The notes under the pieces: model-generated
Databases searched by the model: none
What the model was told of the DNA's origin: nothing
Seen by the model: the letters and a program-made list of their open reading frames with translations, nothing else
Translations under genes and position numbers: made by a program
Shown here: one piece after another, positions 1-6,941 of the stretch
Layout of the letters: every line of letters starts with the position of its first letter
How positions within the stretch are numbered: position 1 is the stretch's first letter
Assembly: GCA_041917255.1 (NCBI GenBank)
Contig: JAYRYA010000001.1
Span: 62,001-126,000, forward strand
Reading direction: 5' to 3'
DNA: 64,000 bases
Origin: Zoogloea sp041917255
Lineage (GTDB): Bacteria > Pseudomonadota > Gammaproteobacteria > Burkholderiales > Rhodocyclaceae

Positions 1-561
1 CAGCGAAATCCCTTGCACCAGCCGCAGCAGCTGCAGCTTGTCTTCCAGCCCTTGCTCGATCAGCACCACCAGCTGATTGATGGCCGCGACGATCTCGGCG
101 GTCTCGGTGGCCAGTCGTCCGCCACCGGGCTGACCGGCGGCCACGTCGGTGGCGGCCTTCTGCACCGCGGGGTGGAAGCGTCCGCGCCACAGGCTGCCCA
201 CCGCGTCGTAGGCCCGGCGCAGGCTTTCATCGGCGCCGTGGGGGATGGTGCGGGTGAGGTCGCGACTGGTGAAGCGCGTCTCGAACTCGGCGATGGCCTG
301 TTCGATGCTGCGGGGGTCACCCTGGGTGACGGCGGCGCCGATGGCGTAGGACTGCATCCGCAGGGAGCCGGCCAGGTTGAGTGCCCGGGCCTCGCCGGAC
401 GAAAGTTCGGCCACGGTGATGGAGGCGAAGATCGACACCGCGGCAAGGCTGGCGATGGCAGCGATCCATGCGCCGAGACGCAGCACCACCGACGGATGGC
501 GGCGCCCGGCGGTGGCTGGAGAGGCGGGGGAGGAGCCTGGGTTGGAGGGCTGGGCGGTCAC
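1..561 (-). CDS. narX: NarX-type nitrate/nitrite sensor histidine kinase, N-terminal part (truncated by window edge)
   Basis: Only the first 187 codons are present; the gene continues past base 1. A basic N-terminus is followed by a membrane helix at about residues 24-47. Next comes a stretch reading ELSSGEARALNLAGSLRMQS (about 52-71), which closely matches the periplasmic P-box that binds nitrate/nitrite in NarX/NarQ. The rest (about 75-187) looks like the helical PilJ/NarX-type sensor bundle. HAMP, GAF and kinase domains must lie outside the window. The start chosen is GTG at 561, because no ATG occurs in frame upstream of the membrane helix; its ribosome site is weak, so the start is uncertain. 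It is transcribed away from the DNR-type regulator at 926, which suggests a nitrate/denitrification control locus. A NarL partner would be expected just off the window (inference). Confidence 0.8.
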   Translation of the reverse strand, partial: MTAQPSNPGSSPASPATAGRRHPSVVLRLGAWIAAIASLAAVSIFASITVAELSSGEARALNLAGSLRMQSYAIGAAVTQGDPRSIEQAIAEFETRFTSRDLTRTIPHGADESLRRAYDAVGSLWRGRFHPAVQKAATDVAAGQPGGGRLATETAEIVAAINQLVVLIEQGLEDKLQLLRLVQGISL

Positions 562-696
562 GGCACGGGCCTGGGTTTGTTCGGCAGGCCGCCATTTTCG
601 CCCCGAGTCGCCTCCGGGGTCACGTCCGGTGGGTAGTCCGGCCGGGAAAATGGGGTTAGGAGGATGGGCCGGCAGTGGCCGCGGCCGCGTTGCGGT

Positions 697-724
697 GAGC
701 CCCGCCGTGCTTGAGTCGGGGCTC
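697..724. other. 8-bp perfect inverted repeat in the narX/dnr intergenic region
   Basis: GAGCCCCG at 697-704 pairs with CGGGGCTC at 717-724 across a 12-base loop. No T-run follows on either strand, so it is not a standard intrinsic terminator. It lies in the 364-base gap between narX and the DNR-type gene and could fold in the narX leader or serve as an operator. Otherwise this gap holds only the FNR-type promoter at 813-854. Confidence 0.35.
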
Positions 725-812
725 GATAAAACAAGGGTTTGGCGTGGTTTCGGGTGTGATTGATGAATACCTCGTTGGAGGTATTTGCCTCGTTTTTGAG
801 CACTTGGAGGTT

Positions 813-854
813 CTGATCCAGGTCAACTTTCGACCCGCTCGGGGCTCCTAGACT
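813..854 (+). promoter_or_regulatory. FNR/DNR-type box with class II promoter spacing upstream of the DNR-family gene
   Basis: CTGATCCAGGTCAA at 813-826 matches the ANR/DNR/FNR consensus TTGAT-N4-(A/G)TCAA at all half-site positions but the first. Its centre is 819.5. A −10-like TAGACT (849-854) lies so that transcription would start near 861, putting the box at −41.5, the classical position for activation by FNR-family proteins. The downstream gene is itself an FNR-family regulator, so this looks like auto-activation or control by FNR. Confidence 0.65.
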
Positions 855-925
855 GCGCGCCATGTTCCGGGGTCAAAGGCAGTTCCTGCCGGCATTCCCC
901 CCATTGCTGCAGCGAGGTTGATGTG

Positions 926-1714
926 ATGCGCACGAGTCTTGATGATCTGTCTCTGGTGTTGGGCGAGGTCGCCCTGTTTCGTGATCTGCCCGATTCCGTG
1001 ATCGCCGAAGTGGCGCGCGCAGCCCATGTGGCGAGCCTGCCGAAGGGCGCGGCGATCTACGCCTCGGGCGAGCGGCCGAAGGCGCTTTATCACGTGATGT
1101 CCGGCCACCTCAAGGTATCCGTGTCGTCGTCGGAGGGCGGGGAGAAGGTCATCGACATCGTGTCGCCGGGTCAGCTTTTCGGCGTGGCCGAGCTGTTTGG
1201 CGATTCGGCCTATGTGTCGTCGGTGGAAACCGTGTCGCCGGTGGTGCTGGTGGCGGTGGGGCGCGACGGGGTCTTCCGGGCGATGGACGGCGAGCCGTGC
1301 CTGATGCGGCGGATGCTCGCGGTGGTGGCTCAGCGCCAGTCGGCCATCGAGCGTGACATCGCGGCGGATTGCCTGCAGACCGGCAGCGCCAAAGTGGTGG
1401 AATACCTGCGCCGGCTGGGCGCCGCGGCGGTTGCCAAGGCGGCGCAGATCGAGCTGGAACTGGCGATTCCCAAGAACGTGCTGGCGGCGCGCATGGGCTT
1501 CACGCCGGAAACCCTGTCGCGCATTTTTCGCGAGCTGTCGGACGCGGGCTTCATCCATGTGCTGGGCAAGCACGTCACCCTGACCGAGAAGTTCACCCGC
1601 CAGTACGCCTGCGGCGCCGAGCGTGCGGTGGCCGAGCGCCGCCCGGCGAGCCGGGGCAGCGTGTGGTTCGATCGCGGAACCGCATCGAGTTCCTCCCGCG
1701 CGGCCTGGAACTGA
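926..1714 (+). CDS. dnr: Crp/FNR-family regulator, DNR subclass (no N-terminal Fe-S cysteines)
   Basis: A 262-residue regulator with an N-terminal cyclic-nucleotide-type beta barrel (about 15-115), a long dimerisation helix (about 122-150) and a C-terminal winged helix. The recognition helix reads ETLSRIFREL (195-204), carrying the E..SR triad that reads FNR-type TTGAT half-sites. The N-terminal cysteine cluster of FNR is absent, so oxygen is not sensed by an Fe-S cluster; DNR/NnrR-type proteins of this design usually sense NO through haem. The C-terminal 35 residues after the wing are low-complexity and Ser/Arg rich. ATG at 926 is preferred to GTG at 923 because the GAGG at 914-917 is better spaced. 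An FNR-type box precedes it. Likely role: activating denitrification genes under low oxygen with N-oxides. The exact subfamily symbol is inferred. Confidence 0.75.
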   Translation: MRTSLDDLSLVLGEVALFRDLPDSVIAEVARAAHVASLPKGAAIYASGERPKALYHVMSGHLKVSVSSSEGGEKVIDIVSPGQLFGVAELFGDSAYVSSVETVSPVVLVAVGRDGVFRAMDGEPCLMRRMLAVVAQRQSAIERDIAADCLQTGSAKVVEYLRRLGAAAVAKAAQIELELAIPKNVLAARMGFTPETLSRIFRELSDAGFIHVLGKHVTLTEKFTRQYACGAERAVAERRPASRGSVWFDRGTASSSSRAAWN

Positions 1715-1772
1715 TCGTGCCGCGCCCGGGGCGCGGTATGCTGACGCTCTTCCCAACAGCGAGGAGCGTTCG

Positions 1773-2648
1773 ATGGCAACGGTTCAGGATTCCGATTTCG
1801 ACAGTCTCGTCCCCGGCCTGCCCCTGAGCCGGCGGACTTTCGTCGGCGGTTCGCTTGCGGCGGGGTTTGCGCTGGCCGTACAGCCGGCCTTCGGGCAGAG
1901 CGTGGTCGTCACCCCGGCCGATGGCCTGGTGGTCGGCGAGATCGCCGTGCAGGCGCCGGATGGCGTCCAGCTCAAGGCCTATCGTGCCCAGCCGGCGGGC
2001 AAGGGGCCTTTCGCCACCGTGCTGGTGGTGCAGGAAATCTTCGGGGTTCACGAATATGTCCGCGATGTGTGCCGGCGCCTGGCTCGCCAGGGCTATCAGG
2101 CCATCGCGCCCAATCTCTACCAGCGTCAGGGCGACCCGGCAGGCATCGAGAGCGTGGCGGACATCCTGGCGAAGGTGGTGAGCAAGGTGCCGGACGCCCA
2201 GGTGCTGGCCGATCTGGATGCCACCGCGGCATGGGCTGCAGCCAATGGCGGCGACCCGGCCCGGCTGGGTATCACCGGCTTCTGCTGGGGCGGGCGCATC
2301 ACCTGGCTTTACGCGGCCCACAATCCGAAGCTGAAGGCTGGCGTGGCCTGGTATGGCCGCCTGACCGGCGTGGCCAGCGCAATGACGCCCCTGCATCCCA
2401 TCGACGTGGTGAGCAAGATCACCGCCCCGGTGCTGGGCCTTTACGGCGCCAAGGATCAGGGCATTCCGGTGTCGGACGTGGAGGACATGAAGGCCGACCT
2501 GGCCAAGGCCGGCAAGCGCGCGGAGTTTGTGGTCTACCCGGACGCCGGCCACGCGTTTCATGCCGACTATCGCCCGAGCTACCGGGCGGCGGATGCGGCA
2601 GATGGCTGGAGCCGGCTGCTGGCCTGGTTCAAGGCCAGCGGGCTGTGA
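1773..2648 (+). CDS. Dienelactone hydrolase family protein, TAT-exported
   Basis: A 291-residue alpha/beta hydrolase of the dienelactone hydrolase family (carboxymethylenebutenolidase-like). A twin-arginine signal SRRTFVGG (about 19-26) and hydrophobic stretch to about residue 42 predict folded export to the periplasm. The Cys-type nucleophile elbow GFCWGG places the catalytic Cys at 171, with Asp228 (GAKDQG) and His260 (DAGHAFH) completing the Cys-Asp-His triad. The start at ATG 1773 follows GAGGAG at 1761-1766. It stands alone, followed by the convergent HAD phosphatase gene. Substrate is unknown: many members with TAT signals are not in chloroaromatic pathways, and nothing nearby points to catechol degradation. 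Confidence 0.85.
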   Translation: MATVQDSDFDSLVPGLPLSRRTFVGGSLAAGFALAVQPAFGQSVVVTPADGLVVGEIAVQAPDGVQLKAYRAQPAGKGPFATVLVVQEIFGVHEYVRDVCRRLARQGYQAIAPNLYQRQGDPAGIESVADILAKVVSKVPDAQVLADLDATAAWAAANGGDPARLGITGFCWGGRITWLYAAHNPKLKAGVAWYGRLTGVASAMTPLHPIDVVSKITAPVLGLYGAKDQGIPVSDVEDMKADLAKAGKRAEFVVYPDAGHAFHADYRPSYRAADAADGWSRLLAWFKASGL

Positions 2649-2681
2649 TGCGGTAGGCCCGGCTGGTACCGGCGAGGGCCT

Positions 2682-3344
2682 TCAGCGCAGCGAGATTACC
2701 GGCCAGCCCTGGGCCGTGGCGTGGGCGCGCAGGGTGTCGTCCGGGTCGACCGCAACCGGGTTGCCGACCTTGTTCATCAGCGGCAGATCGTTGTGGGAGT
2801 CGCTGTAGAAGCTGCTCCTGGCGAAGCTCATCCAGCACAGGCCGAGGCTCTCCAGCCAGGCCTCGACGCGCTCGATCTTGCCGGCCTTGAAAGCCGGGGT
2901 GCCGCGGGGCTTGCCGGTAAAGGCGCCGTCTTCCTGGGCCGGAATGGTGGCAACCAGATGCGGGATGCCGAAGGCGCGGGCGATCGGGCCGGTGACGAAG
3001 CTGTTGGTGGCGGTGACAATGGCCACCACCGCGCCTGAATCCAGGTGCTGTTTCACCAGCGCCTGCGCCTTGGGCGTCATCATCGGGCGGACGCGGGTGT
3101 CCATGAACTCCTGGTGCCAGGCGTCGAGCTGGGCGCGGCTGTGGCGGGCCAGGGGCTTGAGCTGGAAGTCGAGGAACTCGAAGATGTCCAGCGTGCCGGC
3201 CTTGTACTGGTCGTAGAACTGCTGGTTGCGGGCTTCGTAGACTTCCTTGTCGAGCACGCCTTTGGAAATCAGGAATTGGGCCCACTCGAAATCCGAGTCG
3301 CCGGCGAGCAGGGTGTTGTCCAGGTCGAAGAGTACGAGTTCCAT
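2682..3344 (-). CDS. HAD-superfamily (subfamily IB) phosphatase, SerB-like
   Basis: A 220-residue haloacid-dehalogenase phosphatase. Motif I FDLDNT (6-11) supplies the nucleophile and acid Asp residues; motif II is the TAT of IVTATNS (about 111); motif III/IV is the YSDSHNDLPLM segment (about 180-190). The layout with a helical cap between motifs I and II is that of the PSPase-like HAD-IB group, which includes SerB and small-molecule phosphatases. It starts 9 bases after hda stops, so the two probably form one transcript. The same hda-HAD pairing recurs in other betaproteobacteria. Substrate cannot be told from sequence. Confidence 0.85.
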   Translation of the reverse strand: MELVLFDLDNTLLAGDSDFEWAQFLISKGVLDKEVYEARNQQFYDQYKAGTLDIFEFLDFQLKPLARHSRAQLDAWHQEFMDTRVRPMMTPKAQALVKQHLDSGAVVAIVTATNSFVTGPIARAFGIPHLVATIPAQEDGAFTGKPRGTPAFKAGKIERVEAWLESLGLCWMSFARSSFYSDSHNDLPLMNKVGNPVAVDPDDTLRAHATAQGWPVISLR

Positions 3345-3353
3345 GGTGTGCGC

Positions 3354-4034
3354 TTAGAGGGTCGGGTCGCGCTGCAGGACTTCCCGCAGCAGGGGCAGGG
3401 TGATGGCGCGCTTGCGTTCGAGCGAGGCGGCGTCGAGGGCGTCGAGGGTGCGCAGCAGGCTGGTGAGATCCCGCCGACCGTGGCGCAGCAGGTATTGCAC
3501 CAGTTCCGGCTCGAGGCGCAGCCCGCGGGTGGCGGCCTGGGCCTGGAGGATCGCGTTGCGGTCGTCGTCGGTGAGGCCCTTGACCTCGAAGATCAGGCTC
3601 TGGCCGATGCGGGTGCGCAGATCCTCGCGCAGCGCCAGCTGCAGCGGGGCGGCGGCGCCGCTGGTGATGAGCGTCATCTTGAGGCCGCGGGCGGCGTTGA
3701 AGGCGCGGAACAGGGCGATCTGGGCGTCGGGGCCCAGGGCTTCCACGTCATCCACGGCCAGCAGCAGGCCGGGGGCTTCGGGCAGGCTGGCGGCCACGTC
3801 GGCGGCCTGCAGGTAGCACGCCGGGCGGCCGGCCTGGGCGGCGGCGGTGACGACGCTCTTCAGCAGATGGCTGCGGCCACTGCCGGCGTCGCCCCACAGG
3901 AAGAGGTGCTGGGGCACATCGGCCACGGGCACGGCTTCGTAGAGGGCGGCGAGCAGGTCGGCGTTGGCGGCAGCGACGAAGTTTTCCAGCAGCGGCGGAG
4001 AGTCGGCGCGCAGGTCGAGGGTGAGTTGCTTCAC
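3354..4034 (-). CDS. hda: DnaA regulatory inactivator Hda
   Basis: A 226-residue DnaA-like AAA+ protein lacking DnaA's DNA-binding domain. The N-terminus VKQLTLDLRADSPPLLENFV includes the QLTLDL clamp-binding motif through which Hda docks on the DNA polymerase sliding clamp. A divergent P-loop WGDAGSGRSHLL (about 46-57) is followed by a Walker B region LLLAVDDVE. With the clamp, Hda stimulates ATP hydrolysis by DnaA after replication starts. The frame stays open upstream, but GTG at 4034 is chosen because it gives the canonical clamp motif at residues 2-8. It is cotranscribed with the HAD phosphatase downstream and is divergent from purM. Confidence 0.9.
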   Translation of the reverse strand: MKQLTLDLRADSPPLLENFVAAANADLLAALYEAVPVADVPQHLFLWGDAGSGRSHLLKSVVTAAAQAGRPACYLQAADVAASLPEAPGLLLAVDDVEALGPDAQIALFRAFNAARGLKMTLITSGAAAPLQLALREDLRTRIGQSLIFEVKGLTDDDRNAILQAQAATRGLRLEPELVQYLLRHGRRDLTSLLRTLDALDAASLERKRAITLPLLREVLQRDPTL

Positions 4035-4085
4035 GCGGTGGCTGCGACGGCGCACCCGGCAGGGGCGGGCCGACGACATTTCGGC

Positions 4086-4132
4086 TAAAATTCGGGTTTG
4101 TTTGCGCGGCAGGGGCCAAAACCCCGGCGCAA
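4086..4132 (+). promoter_or_regulatory. Putative purM promoter −10 and structured leader
   Basis: A −10-like TAAAAT at 4086-4091 would start a transcript near 4098, giving a leader of about 125 bases before purM. Within it TTGCGC (4102-4107) pairs with GCGCAA (4127-4132), and GGGG (4112-4115) pairs with CCCC (4122-4125), forming a two-tier hairpin. No U-run follows. I do not recognise a known riboswitch. Confidence 0.4.
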
Positions 4133-4223
4133 GGCCCGTTAATGTAGCCGGTTCCGGCGGGGTGCTCAATCCGACGAGCGCATCGCTAGGCATCCGGACG
4201 CTTCAAAAGAGATCACAGAACCC

Positions 4224-5258
4224 ATGAGTTCCCTTACTTATCGTGACGCCGGCGTGGACATCGATGCCGGCGATGCCCTGGTCGACCGCATCAAGCCCTT
4301 TGCCAAGCGCACCATGCGCCCGGAGGTGCTGGGCGGCATCGGCGGTTTCGGCGCCCTGTTCGAGATCTCCAAGAAGTTCAAGGAGCCGGTGCTCGTTTCC
4401 GGCACCGACGGCGTGGGCACCAAGCTCAAGCTGGCGTTTCAACTGAACAAGCACGACACCGTCGGCCAGGATCTGGTGGCGATGAGCGTCAACGACATCC
4501 TGGTGCAGGGCGCCGAGCCGCTGTTCTTCCTCGATTACTTCGCCTGCGGCAAGCTGGATGTGGACACCGCCGCCACCGTCGTCCAGGGCATCGCCCAGGG
4601 CTGCGAGCTGTCCGGTTGTGCGCTGATCGGCGGCGAAACCGCCGAGATGCCCAGCATGTACCCCGATGGCGAATACGACCTCGCCGGCTTCGCGGTGGGT
4701 GCGGTGGACAAGTGCAACATCATCGACGGCTCCACCATCCGCCCGGGTGACGTGGTGCTGGGCCTGGCTTCCAGCGGCGCCCACTCCAACGGCTACTCGC
4801 TGATCCGCAAGGTCATCGAGATCGCCAAGCCCAACCTCGAAGGCGACTTCCACGGCCGCAAGCTGAAGGACGTCATCATGGAGCCGACCCGCATCTACGT
4901 GAAGTCGCTGCTCGCGCTGATGGAAAAGCGCGCCGGCCTGGTGAAGGGCATGGCCCACATCACCGGCGGCGGTCTGCTCGAGAACGTGCCCCGCGTGCTG
5001 GCCGACAACCTCACCGCCGTGCTCAAGAAGGACGCGTGGGAGATGCCCTACCTGTTCCAGTGGCTGCAGCACGCCGGCAACGTGGACGCCCAGGAGATGT
5101 ACCGGGTGTTCAACTGCGGCGTCGGCATGGTGGTGATCGTTGCCGCCGAAGACGCCGAAATGGCCGCCGCCCAGCTGCGCGCCACCGGCGAGACGGTATA
5201 CAACCTCGGCACCATCGAAGCCCGCGCCGAAGGCCAGGCCCAGACCGTGGTGGTGTAG
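4224..5258 (+). CDS. purM: Phosphoribosylformylglycinamidine cyclo-ligase (AIR synthetase)
   Basis: A full-length 344-residue PurM, which closes the imidazole ring (FGAM + ATP to AIR) in purine synthesis in the cytoplasm. The N-terminus LTYRDAGVDIDAGDALVDRI is typical of the family. The ATP-binding segments VLVSGTDGVGTKLKLA (about 55-70) and ALIGGETAEMP (about 133-143) are intact, as is the glycine-rich HITGGGLLENVPR (about 247-259). It is monocistronic: hda is divergent upstream and a strong terminator follows. ATG at 4224 fits the family start. Confidence 0.97.
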   Translation: MSSLTYRDAGVDIDAGDALVDRIKPFAKRTMRPEVLGGIGGFGALFEISKKFKEPVLVSGTDGVGTKLKLAFQLNKHDTVGQDLVAMSVNDILVQGAEPLFFLDYFACGKLDVDTAATVVQGIAQGCELSGCALIGGETAEMPSMYPDGEYDLAGFAVGAVDKCNIIDGSTIRPGDVVLGLASSGAHSNGYSLIRKVIEIAKPNLEGDFHGRKLKDVIMEPTRIYVKSLLALMEKRAGLVKGMAHITGGGLLENVPRVLADNLTAVLKKDAWEMPYLFQWLQHAGNVDAQEMYRVFNCGVGMVVIVAAEDAEMAAAQLRATGETVYNLGTIEARAEGQAQTVVV

Positions 5259-5292
5259 GCGCCAGCGGGCTTGCCCGCAACAAGGCAGTACC

Positions 5293-5318
5293 AAAACGGG
5301 CCCGAGCGGCCCGTTTTT
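5293..5318 (+). terminator. Intrinsic terminator after purM
   Basis: AAAACGGGCC at 5293-5302 pairs with GGCCCGTTTT at 5308-5317 over a 5-base loop and is followed by a T-run. It separates purM from the toxin-antitoxin pair. Confidence 0.85.
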
Positions 5319-5357
5319 CATTTCCGCATCTCCTCACTCATCTCTCCTCACGGCTTT

Positions 5358-5398
5358 ATTGTTGCTTTTAAAACGTTAAGAGTTAGAATTGCAACAAT
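5358..5398 (+). promoter_or_regulatory. Promoter/operator of the RES toxin-antitoxin operon with perfect 8-bp inverted repeat
   Basis: ATTGTTGC at 5358-5365 and its exact complement GCAACAAT at 5391-5398 flank an AT-rich core containing TTTTAAAA and a −10-like TAGAAT (5383-5388). This is the only markedly AT-rich stretch nearby. Placement over the promoter immediately before the antitoxin suggests an autoregulatory operator, as is usual for Xre/MbcA-type antitoxins; the binding itself is inference. Confidence 0.55.
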
Positions 5399-5416
5399 TC
5401 AATCAGGAGGCTCATC

Positions 5417-5809
5417 ATGAACGCCCCCCAAGCCGCCGTGCCCGACGCCATCGACCGCAAGGCCATCGCGGGCATGCTGATGCAGCTCTTCGATCACTGG
5501 AAACTCAGCACCGAAGAGCAGCTCGACGCCCTCGGCTTTGCCACGTCCAACCGCGCCGTGCTGGCGCGCTACCGCAAGGGCGAGGCCCTGTCGGGCAGTC
5601 GCGACACCCTGGAGCGGGCCGGCCACCTGCTGGGCATCCACAAGAATCTGCGTCTGCTCTTTCCGCAGAACCGCGAGCTGGCCTACGCCTGGATGAAGAC
5701 CCGCAACCGGGCCTTCGAGCACCGCTCGCCCATCGACGTGATCCGCGAGTTCGGTTTTGCCGGCCTGCTGATGGTGCTGGCCTACCTCGACCGGGCGCGC
5801 GGCCAGTGA
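5417..5809 (+). CDS. Antitoxin of the Xre/MbcA/ParS family (RES-Xre type II toxin-antitoxin)
   Basis: A 130-residue protein. Residues about 12-60 form an Xre-like helical domain (FDHWKLSTEEQLDALGF). Residues about 70-128 match the Xre/MbcA/ParS toxin-binding domain, with the signature RAFEHRSPIDVIREFGFAGL followed by LAYLDRARGQ. Such antitoxins plug the active site of the RES toxin and repress their own operon. AGGAGG at 5405-5410 supports ATG at 5417. Its stop overlaps the toxin start, as expected for a translationally coupled pair. The pair is an accessory insertion between purM and the ars operon. Confidence 0.88.
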   Translation: MNAPQAAVPDAIDRKAIAGMLMQLFDHWKLSTEEQLDALGFATSNRAVLARYRKGEALSGSRDTLERAGHLLGIHKNLRLLFPQNRELAYAWMKTRNRAFEHRSPIDVIREFGFAGLLMVLAYLDRARGQ

Positions 5810-6504
5810 TCGACCCGATCTTCGCCCAGGCGCGCCTCGCCGAAACCCACGGCGATCTGGTGCGCAACATCGTGTCGATCCGCGTCTCGCAGGATCTGTT
5901 CGACGACCTCTCCGACAACCCGGCCGACTGGCAGGCGGCGATCAATCTCGAGCTTGCCACCAAGCCGCGGATGTTCGTGTCGCCGGTGCCGGTGATCGAC
6001 CGGCCCTTCGAGGACGCCCGCTGGAACGACGCGATCCACTATCCCTTCCGCAACTGGATGAAGAGCCGCTATTCCGACGGCAGCTTCGGTGTGTGGTACG
6101 GGGCCGATACGGTGGAGACCAGCGTCCACGAAACCGTGCATCACTGGCGAAGCGGCCTGCTGGCCGATGCCGATTTCACCCAGCCCGGCGTGCGCATCGA
6201 GCGCAAGTGCTACCGGGTGCGCTGCGACGCGGCGCTGGTGGACCTGCGGCCCACGGCGTTGGCCTTTCCGGCGCTGGTCGATCCGGTCGATTACGGGCTC
6301 ACCCACCAGGTGGGCGCACGCCTGCACCGGGAAGGCCACCCGGGCCTTGTCACGCCGTCGGCCCGCTGCAATGGCGAGGTGTACGCGGTGCTGAACCCGG
6401 CCGTGCTGTCGGACCCGCGCCAGATGTGCTTCCTCACCTACACGACCACCGCCACCGGCGTTGCCGTGGAGCGGGAGCCGGGCAGCGTGTGGATGCAGCT
6501 GTGA
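5806..6504 (+). CDS. RES-domain toxin (NAD-degrading type)
   Basis: A 232-residue protein starting with GTG at 5806, overlapping the antitoxin stop by 4 bases. The RES core is visible as RWNDAIHYPF (about 69-78) and FGVWYGADTVETSVHETVHH (about 92-111), which hold the Tyr, Glu and Ser/His positions conserved in the family. Characterised RES toxins such as MbcT and those of Pseudomonas and Sinorhizobium deplete NAD+. This one is longer than the usual 150-190 residues because of an N-terminal extension of about 60 residues ahead of the core. Depletion of NAD here is inferred from family membership. Confidence 0.87.
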   Translation: MIDPIFAQARLAETHGDLVRNIVSIRVSQDLFDDLSDNPADWQAAINLELATKPRMFVSPVPVIDRPFEDARWNDAIHYPFRNWMKSRYSDGSFGVWYGADTVETSVHETVHHWRSGLLADADFTQPGVRIERKCYRVRCDAALVDLRPTALAFPALVDPVDYGLTHQVGARLHREGHPGLVTPSARCNGEVYAVLNPAVLSDPRQMCFLTYTTTATGVAVEREPGSVWMQL

Positions 6505-6532
6505 GCCCCGGCGGGGTTTCACGGAATCTTCA

Positions 6533-6561
6533 TTTCAATAGTTGTTGAAGTGTTGTAGAGT
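6533..6561 (+). promoter_or_regulatory. arsR promoter with ArsR-type operator
   Basis: The imperfect palindrome TTTCAA-TAGTTG-TTGAAG (6533-6550) sits directly upstream of a −10-like TAGAGT (6556-6561). Only six bases separate that −10 from the arsR ATG, so the transcript may be leaderless. A closely similar sequence recurs at 7427-7443 inside the operon. Confidence 0.55.
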
Positions 6562-6567
6562 TACGGC

Positions 6568-6939
6568 ATGGAAACCAGAGCCGCAACCACAATCTTTGAA
6601 TCCCTCTCGTCAGGCTGGCGCCTGGAGGCCTTCCGGCTGCTCGTCCGCCAGGGCCCGGAGGGCATGGTGGCGGGCGACATCGCCAGTGCCCTCGACATCT
6701 CGCCGTCGAGCCTGTCCTTCCACCTCAAGGCGCTGGCCCACGCCGGGCTGGTGTCGGTGGAGCAGGAGGGGCGCTTCCAGCGTTACCGGGCCAACATCCC
6801 GCTGATGCTCGATCTGATCGCCTATCTCACCGAAGAGTGCTGTTCCGGCCAACCCGAAAAATGTGCCGACCTGCGGGCCGCCTCGTGCTGCCCCGAGTCC
6901 GTGCTGCCGCCCATCACCGCCACCGACGGAAAACCCTGA
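6568..6939 (+). CDS. arsR: ArsR-family arsenite-responsive repressor
   Basis: A 123-residue winged-helix repressor. The DNA-binding part spans about 12-85, with the recognition region DISPSSLSFHLKALAHAGLV (about 49-68). It lacks the ELCVCDL cysteine pair of E. coli ArsR; instead, cysteines cluster at the C-terminus (ECCSGQPEKC and SCCPE, about 92-113). This resembles the C-terminal As(III)-binding sites of some proteobacterial ArsRs, where the site has moved. It is the first gene of the ars operon and should release the promoter on binding As(III). No clear ribosome-binding site precedes the ATG. Confidence 0.9.
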   Translation: METRAATTIFESLSSGWRLEAFRLLVRQGPEGMVAGDIASALDISPSSLSFHLKALAHAGLVSVEQEGRFQRYRANIPLMLDLIAYLTEECCSGQPEKCADLRAASCCPESVLPPITATDGKP

Positions 6940-6941
6940 CC

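Noticed and set aside
5389..5805. N-terminal extension of the RES toxin into the antitoxin region
   Set aside because: The toxin frame stays open upstream but that part overlaps the antitoxin gene in another frame and has shadow-like Arg/Pro composition. GTG at 5806 with the 4-base overlap is the natural start.
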